The notes below the pieces were generated by a model. That model worked only from the letters and a program-made list of their open reading frames with translations. It ran no database searches and was not told the DNA's origin. Made by a program: the position numbers and the translations under genes. Shown in pieces: positions 44,606 through 53,650 of a stretch of 64,000 nucleotides of DNA. How positions within the stretch are numbered: position 1 is the stretch's first letter; each line of letters starts with the position of its first letter. This DNA is from Dyadobacter sp. CY347 (GTDB lineage: Bacteria; Bacteroidota; Bacteroidia; Cytophagales; Spirosomataceae), in assembly GCF_021502655.1 (NCBI RefSeq), contig NZ_JAKFFT010000004.1, forward strand, positions 682,001 to 746,000. The letters are read 5' to 3'.

Positions 44606-44891
44606 TGGATATATTTTGGTCCTTATAGTCAACAAAACAGGCCGCAAATGTACGGAAAAAATGCGTTTAGTTGCCCGTCAGCCAGCCTCATCTCCGAAAT
44701 TAGAATTTGGAATAACCGTGATCATCATTTAGTCTTTTAAGAAGCCTTTTTGAGTATAAACCCGCCCGGATTCTCTTATTTATAAAATTCGCTGATCCCG
44801 GGCTGTTATTGTTTGTGCGGTCTTTTGCAAATGGATTTTCGATTTTTCTACCAAAGGGAATGTGCCTTTTGGAATTAATAATGTGCTTGAA

Positions 44892-45281
44892 ATGAAACCG
44901 TTTTCGGAGTTATCGGCGGAAGAGTTAGCGATGGAAAACCTGTTCATTAGATGGGTCCGGTTTCCTGATGATCCACCTATCCGCACTTTTTGGGAAGGCT
45001 GGATGGTGAAATATCCTGCCATGAAAGAGACCGTCGCCAAAGCCAGGGAACTTGTGTTGCTCGCATCCGACTGGAAGCCCGATTCCCTTTCAAATCAGGA
45101 GGTTAATTCAATTTGGGGAAGGATCAGGAGTTCATTGGATATCATTACCGAGCGTGATCCCGGACAAGCGGGGGTTGGTACGTTCAAAAAACCAATGGCG
45201 TCCAGCAGCATTGTACTCGGCGTTATCTCTATGGCACTCCTCATTCTGCTTGCTTTCTTTTTCTTCTCAATTATCAACTAG
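44892..45281 (+). CDS. Short FecR-like membrane protein without a periplasmic sensor domain
   Basis: About 129 residues. The first half resembles the cytoplasmic, sigma-binding part of Bacteroidota FecR proteins (MENLFIRWVRFPDDPPIRTFWEGW; KARELVLLASDW). It ends in a single TM helix (SSSIVLGVISMALLILLAFFFFSII) and a two-residue tail, so the periplasmic FecR domain is missing. No frame continues it after 45281. It may be a truncated anti-sigma factor or a small regulator that still binds a sigma factor. No sigma gene lies next to it. It precedes the SusC gene in the same orientation, 468 bp upstream. Confidence 0.68.
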   Translation: MKPFSELSAEELAMENLFIRWVRFPDDPPIRTFWEGWMVKYPAMKETVAKARELVLLASDWKPDSLSNQEVNSIWGRIRSSLDIITERDPGQAGVGTFKKPMASSSIVLGVISMALLILLAFFFFSIIN

Positions 45282-45749
45282 CGCCTGCGGCTTCCGGCGT
45301 ATCTGCATTACCAATATTAGTATAGTGCAAAATTGAATGCATTGCATTTACTCTAACTGCATTATTTATTCAATTGATTTGGTAATATTTTACAATAAAA
45401 TATTTGATCGTGAATATTCTGGCAACGTTCCCGATAACGTTTGCATAAATAAAAAGCTGCATTTACTTCCGCTTTCAGGCACTTATCACTATTCTCAACT
45501 CCACATTTGAAATTGTACTATATGTACAAAAAATGTTGTTATAGGAATTATTCTAAAACGGCATGCAAATGCACGGCAACTTTCTCAACACTTCCATCAC
45601 CTCTCTTTGATTTGCATTTATGTAACCGAAAGTTTGTAACCGGTCATATACTTTAAAACTTTTTTAATAATAAATATAATTTTTTTAGGGGTAAGTTTAG
45701 AAAACTTCGTCCAGCAGTAAGCATTCAGAACTTTATCAATCACCAATCC
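45282..45749 (+). promoter_or_regulatory. 468-bp regulatory gap upstream of susC
   Basis: An AT-rich stretch with no gene. It holds a pair of AACGTT palindromes (45424-45429 and 45436-45441), a direct repeat tgtaaccg (45621-45628 and 45635-45642), and aatgcattgcatt near 45334. A taagttta near 45692 weakly resembles the Bacteroidota -7 box (TAnnTTTG) without a clear TTTG partner. The repeats are candidate operator sites for a regulator of the SusC operon, which is inference. Confidence 0.4.
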
Positions 45750-48700
45750 ATGCGTATGAAAAGAAAATTTACCAGTACTGGTCGAGGCGCTTTGCGTCTG
45801 ACCATGGCAGCGATGATGGTGTCGGGCTTTACAGCCGAGGCATTTTCACTGAACCGGCCTAACGTTACCCACGTTTTTTCCATCGACAAAACTGTTTCCG
45901 GAAAAATCACCTCATCAGAAGACAATACACCAATTCCCGGGGTGTCGGTAGTTTTGAAGGGGAGCAGAAGCGGGACGAATACAGATGTAGATGGGAAATT
46001 TAAAATTGATGTGCCGGATACTGGCGGAACACTGGTGTTTTCATCGGTGGGTTTTATTACTCAGGAAGTTGCAGTGGGTGCAAAAAGCATCGTCGACATT
46101 AAACTGGAAGCGGATATGAAGGCGCTTTCGGAGGTTGTGGTTGTGGGTTATGGAAGCCAGAAAAAGAGCCAGACAACGGGAGCGATCTCGTCTGTTTCGG
46201 CCAAGCAGATCAGCGAAATGCCTATTACGAACATTGGCCAGGCGATGCAGGGCCGCGTGGCCGGGGTGGACGTTTCCCAGTCGGGAAGTAAGCCGGGATC
46301 TACACCAAAGATCCTGATCCGCGGCCGACGTTCATTCAATGCAGGTAACAATCCATTATATGTGGTGGATGGAATCCCTTTGGCAGGTGACCGGAATGAA
46401 TTAATGTCGGTTCGGCCTTTTGATTTTGTGTCGGGAGGTTATGAAGATATGAACCCGAATGACGTGGCGTCCATGGAAATCCTGAAAGATGCAACGGCAA
46501 CTGCGATTTACGGTGCAAGGGGCGCCAACGGTGTTGTGCTGATTACCACGAAAAGAGGGGAGTCAACCAAAGGCAAAACCACGATAAGTTATGATACGTA
46601 TGTGGGTGTAACGGACGCGCTGGACAAAATCCGTCTTTTCTCAGGACCTGAATTTGCAGAATACATGCGCGAATCACGTCGCGGGATTGCTGCGGGAAGC
46701 CTTTACAAAGATGCGAATGGATACCCGGTCCCTACCGGCCAGGTTGATGCCTTTGCAGATTCGAAATTGTTTGAAGCCGTTGAATTGGACGGGATTGCAA
46801 AAAACCGCACGACAGATTACCAGGATATGATCCTGCGTCAGGGTTTTCAGCAAAACCATTCAGTGGGTGTGCAGGGTGGAAATGAGAAAACGCAATTCTA
46901 TATCTCAGGAGGCTTTTTCAGGGATAAGGGGATTTCGGAAGGATTGGATTACACAAGAACTTCCCTGCGAGCAAACATTGACCATAACATTAACAGCCGC
47001 GTGAAAGTCGGAATTTCTTCCTACCTGATGTACTCCATCAGAAACGGCAAAGATTTGAACCCATACTCATTTACATTGAACCAAAATCCCCTGGGAAGGG
47101 CGTACGATGATGCGGGTAAAATCATTTTTGCACCTACAAACGATGCGTTGCTGACAAACCCGTTGGCGGAAATTGTCCCAGGCGCACAGGTGGACGAACG
47201 CAAAAAATACCGCATTTTCAATAGCCTTTACACTGAGGTTAAGATCATTGAAGGTTTGAAATACCGCATTAACTTCGGCCCCGACTTTGCCGTTGAGCGC
47301 GGTGGTCGCTTTATTGGCGCACAAACCAATGCAAGAAAAGGCGGAGATCCACAGGCTTCCATATACAATCAGTTCGGTTTTAACTGGACTTTGGAAAACA
47401 TTGTTACTTATAACAAAACCTTTGCAGCCAAACACAATCTCGGCATCACTGCCCTTCACTCGGTGCAGCGTGAGAATTTCGAAGCCAACACAATTTCAGT
47501 TCAGGGTGTACCCGCAGAAACCCAGCAATTTTATAGTGTGGGGAATGCAAATGCTGTGCTGGGTGTCGGTAGTGTGCTAATACCCTGGACTTTGAACTCC
47601 TACATGGCGCGGATAAACTATGATTACAACGACAAATATCTGGTGACAGTCACTGCCCGTCGCGATGGGTCCAGCCGTTTCGGTGTAAACACAAAATACG
47701 GAACATTCCCCGGGGTTGCCTTGGGTTGGAATATTTCAAATGAGCCTTTCATGAAAAGTGTTTCCTGGCTAGATCTTTTGAAGCTGCGCGTAAGCTACGG
47801 ATCTGTGGGTAACCAGGGTGTGGCGCCTTATCAAACTCAAGGTTTGCTCGGAAGGACCATTTACTCCTGGGATAACACGCCAGCTTACGGATATCGCCCC
47901 AACACGATCGGTAACCCGGATTTAAGATGGGAATCTTCCGCTACCAAAAACGTGGGTATCGATTTCAGTTTCATTAAAGGCCGCGTTCAGGGTTCTCTTG
48001 AATTGTATGAAACAAATACAACGGATTTGCTGCTTTCTGATCAGCTGCCTGCCTCTATCGGCTTTAATGCTGTGACGCGTAACGTAGGTGAAACACGTAA
48101 CCGTGGAATTGAACTGGGCGTTTCCACGATTAACGTCAATGCGAAAAATGGATTTAAATGGACCACAGATTTCCAGTTCACCAAAAATACCGAAGAGATC
48201 ATTTCGCTTTACAATGGTGCCGTAGATGATTTGGGTAACAAGTGGTTTATCGGTTATCCTTTGTCTGAGTTTTTTGATTACAAAAAAGCAGGAATTTGGC
48301 AGACGAACGAAGCGGATGCAGCGAAATCTTACGGAAGCCGTGTGGGACAAATTAAAGTTGCAGACGTGAACGGCCGCAGTGCAGACGGACAGTTGACGGG
48401 ACAGCCAGATGGAAAAATCAATGCAGATGACCGTCAGAAATTGGGTTCGGATGTGCCGGATTGGAGTGGTGGTATTACCAACCGTTTCAATTTCAAAGGG
48501 TTTGACCTTTCATTCTTCATTTATGCAAGACAAGGACAAATGATCATCAGCGGTTTCCACAGGGACAACAATGCATTGGCCGGCCGTTACCAGCAAATGT
48601 ATGTGGATTACTGGACGCCTAACAATCCAACCAACGAGTTCCCTCAGCCCAACAAAGACCAGGAGTTTCCGGTTAACAATCAGGCAATTATCTATTACGA

Positions 48701-48938
48701 TGGCTCGTTTGTGAAAATCCGAAACATCAACTTCGGTTACACTTTCAGTAACAGCCTGACCAAGAAACTGGGCATGGAGTCGCTTCGCTTGTTTGCAAGT
48801 ATCCAGCAGCCTAAGATCTGGTCAAAATACCGCTCAAAATACAATGGCGTGGATCCAGAAACGTCGGACACAACCATCGGGTCAGGCGTAACGCCGGCCA
48901 CGCGCGTATCTACGATCGGCCTTAATGTAAAGTTCTGA
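45750..48938 (+). CDS. SusC/RagA-type TonB-linked outer-membrane transporter
   Basis: A 1062-residue glycan transporter. After the signal region comes the carboxypeptidase-regulatory domain (VSGKITSSEDNTPIPGVSVVLKG, about residues 48-120), a TonB-box-like LSEVVVVGYGSQKK, then the plug (NIGQAMQGRVAGVDV; ILIRGRRSFNAGNNPLYVVDGIP; MEILKDATATAIYGARGANGV) and a large barrel ending in GLNVKF. It lacks an STN domain, so it should not signal to a sigma factor directly. It forms an operon with the SusD gene 42 bp downstream. Confidence 0.96.
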   Translation: MRMKRKFTSTGRGALRLTMAAMMVSGFTAEAFSLNRPNVTHVFSIDKTVSGKITSSEDNTPIPGVSVVLKGSRSGTNTDVDGKFKIDVPDTGGTLVFSSVGFITQEVAVGAKSIVDIKLEADMKALSEVVVVGYGSQKKSQTTGAISSVSAKQISEMPITNIGQAMQGRVAGVDVSQSGSKPGSTPKILIRGRRSFNAGNNPLYVVDGIPLAGDRNELMSVRPFDFVSGGYEDMNPNDVASMEILKDATATAIYGARGANGVVLITTKRGESTKGKTTISYDTYVGVTDALDKIRLFSGPEFAEYMRESRRGIAAGSLYKDANGYPVPTGQVDAFADSKLFEAVELDGIAKNRTTDYQDMILRQGFQQNHSVGVQGGNEKTQFYISGGFFRDKGISEGLDYTRTSLRANIDHNINSRVKVGISSYLMYSIRNGKDLNPYSFTLNQNPLGRAYDDAGKIIFAPTNDALLTNPLAEIVPGAQVDERKKYRIFNSLYTEVKIIEGLKYRINFGPDFAVERGGRFIGAQTNARKGGDPQASIYNQFGFNWTLENIVTYNKTFAAKHNLGITALHSVQRENFEANTISVQGVPAETQQFYSVGNANAVLGVGSVLIPWTLNSYMARINYDYNDKYLVTVTARRDGSSRFGVNTKYGTFPGVALGWNISNEPFMKSVSWLDLLKLRVSYGSVGNQGVAPYQTQGLLGRTIYSWDNTPAYGYRPNTIGNPDLRWESSATKNVGIDFSFIKGRVQGSLELYETNTTDLLLSDQLPASIGFNAVTRNVGETRNRGIELGVSTINVNAKNGFKWTTDFQFTKNTEEIISLYNGAVDDLGNKWFIGYPLSEFFDYKKAGIWQTNEADAAKSYGSRVGQIKVADVNGRSADGQLTGQPDGKINADDRQKLGSDVPDWSGGITNRFNFKGFDLSFFIYARQGQMIISGFHRDNNALAGRYQQMYVDYWTPNNPTNEFPQPNKDQEFPVNNQAIIYYDGSFVKIRNINFGYTFSNSLTKKLGMESLRLFASIQQPKIWSKYRSKYNGVDPETSDTTIGSGVTPATRVSTIGLNVKF

Positions 48939-48980
48939 GCATGATGAGAGGTTTGTTAACATCATTTAATATTGACGAAA

Positions 48981-50642
48981 ATGACATTTAAATACATCAA
49001 AAAATCATACAAATATATTGGCTTAATGGCACTGATGCTCATGGGCCAGTCGTGCAGCGACCTGCTGGAAGAAAAAGTTATTTCAAGCATTGGCAATGAC
49101 TACATTAATACGCCAAAAGGCTTTGAAGATGCCGCGAAATCAGCTTATTCCTCCCTGCGAAACTATTATGGAACGCAGCAGGGCCTTACCATTACTGAAT
49201 TCGGCACAGACCTTTATGCGACAGGCGCCGATGGCGGGTACAAAGGTTTCCACTTTTACGATGCGCAGTTGCAGCCTACAGTGGATTACCTGGCGACGAT
49301 CTGGGACGAAACTTACCGCGGGATTAATGTATGTAATGCCGTCATTGAACGTGCACCTGAGGCAACTGTTACGGACGCCATCAAAAAAGCGCGCGTTGCT
49401 GAAATGAAGTTTTTACGTGCTCATTATTATTTCCTTTTAATGCAGCAATATGGCGGCGTGGACCTGAGGTTAACAGAAACCATTTTGCCAACCAAGAAAA
49501 CTTCCCGCGCACCGGAATCGGAGATTTACAAAACCATTATTTCTGACCTGGAATCTGCATTACCGGACCTTGAAGCCAAATCAAAAGCAACAGATTACGG
49601 ACGGGCAACGAAGCCTGCGGCGGAACATTTGTTGGCTATGGTTTATCTGGCAAAAGGCAATTCCACTTCGAAAGCAGCAGATGATTATTCCAAAGCGGCA
49701 ACTTATGCTTCCAATGTGATCAACAATTACACATTCAAACTGTTACCCGATTTTGCGAGTGTTTTTGACCAGGGAAATCAGATTCATGATGAAGTTGTTT
49801 TCGCTGTCCAGTATACCATGGATCCACTGACAAACAGCACTGGAAACAGCTTGCACCTTTATTTTGGAATGCAGTATGATGTGCAGGCAGGAATGGTCCG
49901 GGATATTTTGAATGGTCGTCCTTTCAAACGCATGCGTCCGACGAAATACTGTCTTGAAACTGTGTTTGCGGATCGTGTAAATGATTCACGTTATAAAAAG
50001 ACATTCAAAGACACGTGGATAGCAAACAACCCGGGTAAGTTTACCAACGTATTTGACAACTCAAAAACAGAGGTCACATTCAAAGCAGGCGATACAGCGA
50101 TCTTCATTCCGGGTTATGAAATGCCTTTGGCTGAACGCGCTAAAAAGCCCTATCAGGTGTTGGTACCAAGCCGTTATGATGAAGCACTGTTCCCGACAAA
50201 CAGAAAGTTCCTCGATCCGCTTCGTCCGGACCGTACTTACGAACCGGGAAGTCGCGATTATATGTGTTTCCGGTTGGCAGACACTTACTTGTTACTTGCT
50301 GAGGCACAATTGCTTACTGGCAAGGTGAAAGAAGCGACTGAGGCTATTAATATGGTGCGTCGCCGGGCTGCATTCCCTGGAAAAGCGGCTGCTATGGAGA
50401 TTAAGCAGGCGGATATGAACATGGAAATGCTGATGGAGGAGCGTGGACGTGAGTTGCTTGGTGAGCAAATTCGCTGGATGGACCTGAAACGCTGGGGTAA
50501 CCTGGTTGAAAGGGTTCAGAACTACAACCCGCAAGCAGCTCCGAACGTAAAAGCGATACACTTGCTGCGTCCGATCCCGCAAACACAGATCGACAGAACG
50601 GAGGGCGGTGCAGCAGCATTCCCTCAGAATCCGGGTTACTAA
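48981..50642 (+). CDS. SusD/RagB-family surface glycan-binding lipoprotein
   Basis: About 553 residues. A lipoprotein signal (MALMLMGQSC) is followed by SusD-type TPR-like helices: FEDAAKSAYSSLRNYYGTQ, EMKFLRAHYYFLLMQQYGGV, and C-terminal YMCFRLADTYLLLAEAQLL and LMEERGRELLGEQIRWMDLKRWG. The protein sits as a lid on SusC at the surface. The ATG at 48981 is preferred over a TTG nine bases earlier. It ends in PQNPGY, the usual SusD C terminus. Confidence 0.95.
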   Translation: MTFKYIKKSYKYIGLMALMLMGQSCSDLLEEKVISSIGNDYINTPKGFEDAAKSAYSSLRNYYGTQQGLTITEFGTDLYATGADGGYKGFHFYDAQLQPTVDYLATIWDETYRGINVCNAVIERAPEATVTDAIKKARVAEMKFLRAHYYFLLMQQYGGVDLRLTETILPTKKTSRAPESEIYKTIISDLESALPDLEAKSKATDYGRATKPAAEHLLAMVYLAKGNSTSKAADDYSKAATYASNVINNYTFKLLPDFASVFDQGNQIHDEVVFAVQYTMDPLTNSTGNSLHLYFGMQYDVQAGMVRDILNGRPFKRMRPTKYCLETVFADRVNDSRYKKTFKDTWIANNPGKFTNVFDNSKTEVTFKAGDTAIFIPGYEMPLAERAKKPYQVLVPSRYDEALFPTNRKFLDPLRPDRTYEPGSRDYMCFRLADTYLLLAEAQLLTGKVKEATEAINMVRRRAAFPGKAAAMEIKQADMNMEMLMEERGRELLGEQIRWMDLKRWGNLVERVQNYNPQAAPNVKAIHLLRPIPQTQIDRTEGGAAAFPQNPGY

Positions 50643-50665
50643 CTTTAAAGCAGCTATAAAATGCG

Positions 50666-50712
50666 CATTCCCATCACGCAAAAAGTCCTTGTGTGGTGGG
50701 AATGTACGTTTT
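50666..50712 (+). terminator. Hairpin between susD and the DUF1080 gene
   Basis: Arms cattcccatcac (50666-50677) and gtggtgggaatg (50693-50704) pair with one G:U, around a 15-nt loop, followed by tacgttttg. The weak T-run suggests partial termination, which would lower expression of the enzymes relative to SusC/SusD. Confidence 0.55.
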
Positions 50713-50812
50713 GTAAGGGTAATGTGAGTAAAATGTCGTTATATTGATGATGTACGGAAGTCCAATTGAGTCCGTTACCAAGGTCATTTATCAAACAGAG
50801 TTCCTTTTTAAA

Positions 50813-52180
50813 ATGAAAAAACAAAGATTACCGCTGACCATTCTGCTTCTTTTGGTCACCCTGACATTAGCGAATGCGCAAAAATCGAAAGACGGATGGG
50901 AGAACCTTTTCAACGGAAAAGACCTCACCGGCTGGAAACAATTGAATGGAAAAGCTAAATATGAAGTAAAAGACGGCGCCATCGTTGGAACCTCTGTCAC
51001 CGATACGCCCAACTCTTTCCTGACAACGGAGAAGGATTACGGTGATTTTATTTTTGAATGTGATGTAAAAGTGGATAATAAACTGAATTCCGGAATTCAG
51101 ATCAGAAGTTTGTCAAAGCCAGAATATCAGAACGGCCGCGTGCATGGTTACCAGGTTGAGATCGATCCGAGCGACCGAGCTTACTCAGCCGGACTGTATG
51201 ACGAAGCACGCCGCGGCTGGCTTTATCCGCTGGACCTGAACCCGGAAGCTAAAAAAGCATTCAAGAAAGACGCATGGAACAAATGCCGCATTGAAGCCAT
51301 CGGAACGTCCATCCGAACATTCCTGAACGGCGTGCCCGTTGCGCACGTGATTGATGATATGACGCCGAGCGGATTTATCTGTCTGCAAGTGCATGCCGTC
51401 GGCAGCAAAGACCTTGAAGGAACGCAGGTAAGCTGGAAAAATGTGCGGATCAAGACGACGAATCTGAAACCAAGTCCGGCTGCCACCATTCGCATTGTAA
51501 ACCTGATCCCTAACTCCCTGAATGACGCTGAAAAAGCACAGGGTTATTCCTTACTATATGATGGAAAATCAGCTGATCAATGGCGTTCATATGGTGGAAC
51601 TGAATTTCCTTCCAAACGTTGGAATTACGCCGATGGGACCATTACAATCTCAGAATCAGACGGTTCTGAAACTGGAAATGACATTGTGACCAAGAAATTA
51701 TACGGGCCTGCATTTGAATTTGAATTTGATTTTAAACTTACCGAAGGCGCTAATAGTGGTGTAAAATACTTTGTAGATCGGAAATTCAGCTCGGGTGGAA
51801 AATCGGGCATTGGCTGTGAATATCAGGTGCTTGACGATGAAAAACATCCGGATGCAAAACTGGGTAAAAACGGAAACCGCACCATTGCCTCTTTCTACGA
51901 TGTGATCCCTGCTGACAGGCCGAAAAACGCTGTCAAGAAGATCGGCGAGTGGCACCAGGGACGGATCGTCGTTCAGAAAGACGGAACAGTTCAGCACTTT
52001 TTGAATGGATATAAAGTGGTGGAATATGTGCGTGGTTCGCAGCAATTCAAAGATTTTGTAGCGGAATCCAAGTATAAAGGCTTCGAAGGATTTGGCCTTT
52101 CTCAGCAGGGCAATTTGCTTTTGCAGGATCACGGGGACAATGTTTCATTCCGTAGCTTGAAAGTGAAGGAGATAAAATAA
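50813..52180 (+). CDS. Secreted tandem DUF1080 protein (3-keto-disaccharide hydrolase family)
   Basis: About 455 residues with a signal peptide (MKKQRLPLTILLLLVTLTLANAQ). Two DUF1080 jelly-roll domains follow. The first is DGWENLFNGKDLTGWKQLNG...GDFIFECDVKVDNKLNSGIQIRS, the second YSLLYDGKSADQWRSYGG...FEFDFKLTEGANSGVKYF. The family (PF06439) is now associated with cleaving 3-keto-glycosides made by Gfo/Idh/MocA oxidases, and such an oxidase follows at 52304. The ATG at 50813 is chosen for the signal peptide; a frame from 50744 adds 23 residues with no signal. Which domain is catalytic is not clear from the sequence. Confidence 0.9.
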   Translation: MKKQRLPLTILLLLVTLTLANAQKSKDGWENLFNGKDLTGWKQLNGKAKYEVKDGAIVGTSVTDTPNSFLTTEKDYGDFIFECDVKVDNKLNSGIQIRSLSKPEYQNGRVHGYQVEIDPSDRAYSAGLYDEARRGWLYPLDLNPEAKKAFKKDAWNKCRIEAIGTSIRTFLNGVPVAHVIDDMTPSGFICLQVHAVGSKDLEGTQVSWKNVRIKTTNLKPSPAATIRIVNLIPNSLNDAEKAQGYSLLYDGKSADQWRSYGGTEFPSKRWNYADGTITISESDGSETGNDIVTKKLYGPAFEFEFDFKLTEGANSGVKYFVDRKFSSGGKSGIGCEYQVLDDEKHPDAKLGKNGNRTIASFYDVIPADRPKNAVKKIGEWHQGRIVVQKDGTVQHFLNGYKVVEYVRGSQQFKDFVAESKYKGFEGFGLSQQGNLLLQDHGDNVSFRSLKVKEIK

Positions 52181-52303
52181 TGTGCTCCGGTTCAAAAAAG
52201 AACATTTTTTAGAGTAGATAAAAGTCCAGAGGTTTTTTACAACTGATTGCCCGCCAAACTCGCGGCACATTAACTGAAAATTAACTTTTTTAAGATCAAT
52301 ATC

Positions 52304-53644
52304 ATGACAAGCAGAAGGGATTTTATAAAAAATGCAGCGCTGGCTTCGGCGGGTGTTGCTGTTGGTTCAAATGCTTTTAGCGCAGCAAGTTACCGGAAAA
52401 TTTTGGGCGCGAATGACCGCGTACGTGTAGGGATTATTGGTTTTTCCGATCGTTTCCGCAGCTCGCTGGCCCCCAGCTTTTCTGATCATGCAAAAGAATT
52501 GAACTTTGAGTTTATGGGCGTATCCGATCTCTGGAACCGCCGCCGTGACGAAGCTGAGGCATTTATGAAAGGGAAGCCTTACGCGTCTGCCGAATTTGCA
52601 AAAGCACGAAATAATGAAGAATTGCTGGGCCGTAAGGATGTAGATGCTGTGATTATCAGCACGGCAGATTTTCAGCACGCATTGCATTGCGCAGAAGCTG
52701 TGAAATCGGGTCGTGATGTGTATGTGGAGAAACCATTTGCCGAGACATTGGAAGATGCAAAAGTTGCTTTGAAAGCGGTTGAAGCTTCGAAACAAATCGT
52801 TCAGGTTGGTTCTCAGCGTCGCAGTGCACCCAACTATTGGGCTGCTTATGAATACATTAAATCGGGCAAATTCGGGGACATTACCACGGTTGAAATGACC
52901 TGGAATGTGAACCAGCCGGGTCGTTGGAGACGCAAGGAGCTGGTTTCTCAGATCAGAAAAGAAGATACAGATTGGGACCGTTTCTTAATGAACCGTCCAA
53001 AAGTGGCCTGGAACCCAAGATTCTATCTGGAATTCCGTTTGTTTTACCCATATTCTTCCGGTATACCGGGACAATGGATGGCGCACCAAATTGACACAGT
53101 GCACTGGTTCTCAGGACTTGACGCGCCAAGAAATGTTGTGGCAAATGGCGGCGTTTATACCTGGAAGGATGGCCGTACAAATGTGGATACTTTCAGCGCC
53201 GCTTTCGAATACGGGCCTTTTGATAACAAAGAAAAAGGCTTCCAGGTGATCTATTCATCCCGTTTCAATAACGAAGCTGGCGGCGTGAAGGAATACTATT
53301 ACTCGAATGGTGGAATGATCAATCTTGACACGAACAAGATTACTCCCGAAGGTGGTTTGAAAGCAAAAGATGCCAAAGGAATGGGAATGGAAGCAAACCT
53401 GCTGACGGAAATGTCGCTGAAAGCAGGTGATAAAATTGCGACAGACGCAAACACCGGCGGAGATCCGATGACGTCGCTGCACATGCGCAACTGGATGGAA
53501 TGTATCCGCAGCCGTAAAGAAAGCAATGCGCCGGCGCGTGTTGGTTTCAATCACTCGGTAGCGAACATTATGGCAACGCAGGCACTTCATACAGGCAAGC
53601 GCGTGAGCTGGGATCCGAAGAAGAAAGACATTGTTTTAAGCTAA
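52304..53644 (+). CDS. Tat-exported Gfo/Idh/MocA-family oxidoreductase
   Basis: A 446-residue NAD(P)-dependent oxidoreductase with a twin-arginine signal (MTSRRDFIKNAALASAGVAVG). The Rossmann domain begins RVRVGIIGFSDR, with VDAVIISTADFQHALHCAEAVKSGRDVYVEKPFAETL and the EKP motif of the family. Its C-terminal domain contains the WMAHQIDTVHWFSG His/Asp motif. Periplasmic members such as those with Tat signals oxidise sugars or glycosides. It sits between DUF1080 and PmoA-like genes, a recurrent grouping in glycoside-using Bacteroidota. Confidence 0.93.
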   Translation: MTSRRDFIKNAALASAGVAVGSNAFSAASYRKILGANDRVRVGIIGFSDRFRSSLAPSFSDHAKELNFEFMGVSDLWNRRRDEAEAFMKGKPYASAEFAKARNNEELLGRKDVDAVIISTADFQHALHCAEAVKSGRDVYVEKPFAETLEDAKVALKAVEASKQIVQVGSQRRSAPNYWAAYEYIKSGKFGDITTVEMTWNVNQPGRWRRKELVSQIRKEDTDWDRFLMNRPKVAWNPRFYLEFRLFYPYSSGIPGQWMAHQIDTVHWFSGLDAPRNVVANGGVYTWKDGRTNVDTFSAAFEYGPFDNKEKGFQVIYSSRFNNEAGGVKEYYYSNGGMINLDTNKITPEGGLKAKDAKGMGMEANLLTEMSLKAGDKIATDANTGGDPMTSLHMRNWMECIRSRKESNAPARVGFNHSVANIMATQALHTGKRVSWDPKKKDIVLS

Positions 53645-53650
53645 CCGACA

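Noticed and set aside
44780..45040. 86-codon minus-strand frame near 44.8-45.0 kb
   Set aside because: It mostly overlaps the FecR-like gene antisense, with no recognisable domain; the plus-strand gene has a coherent TM protein.
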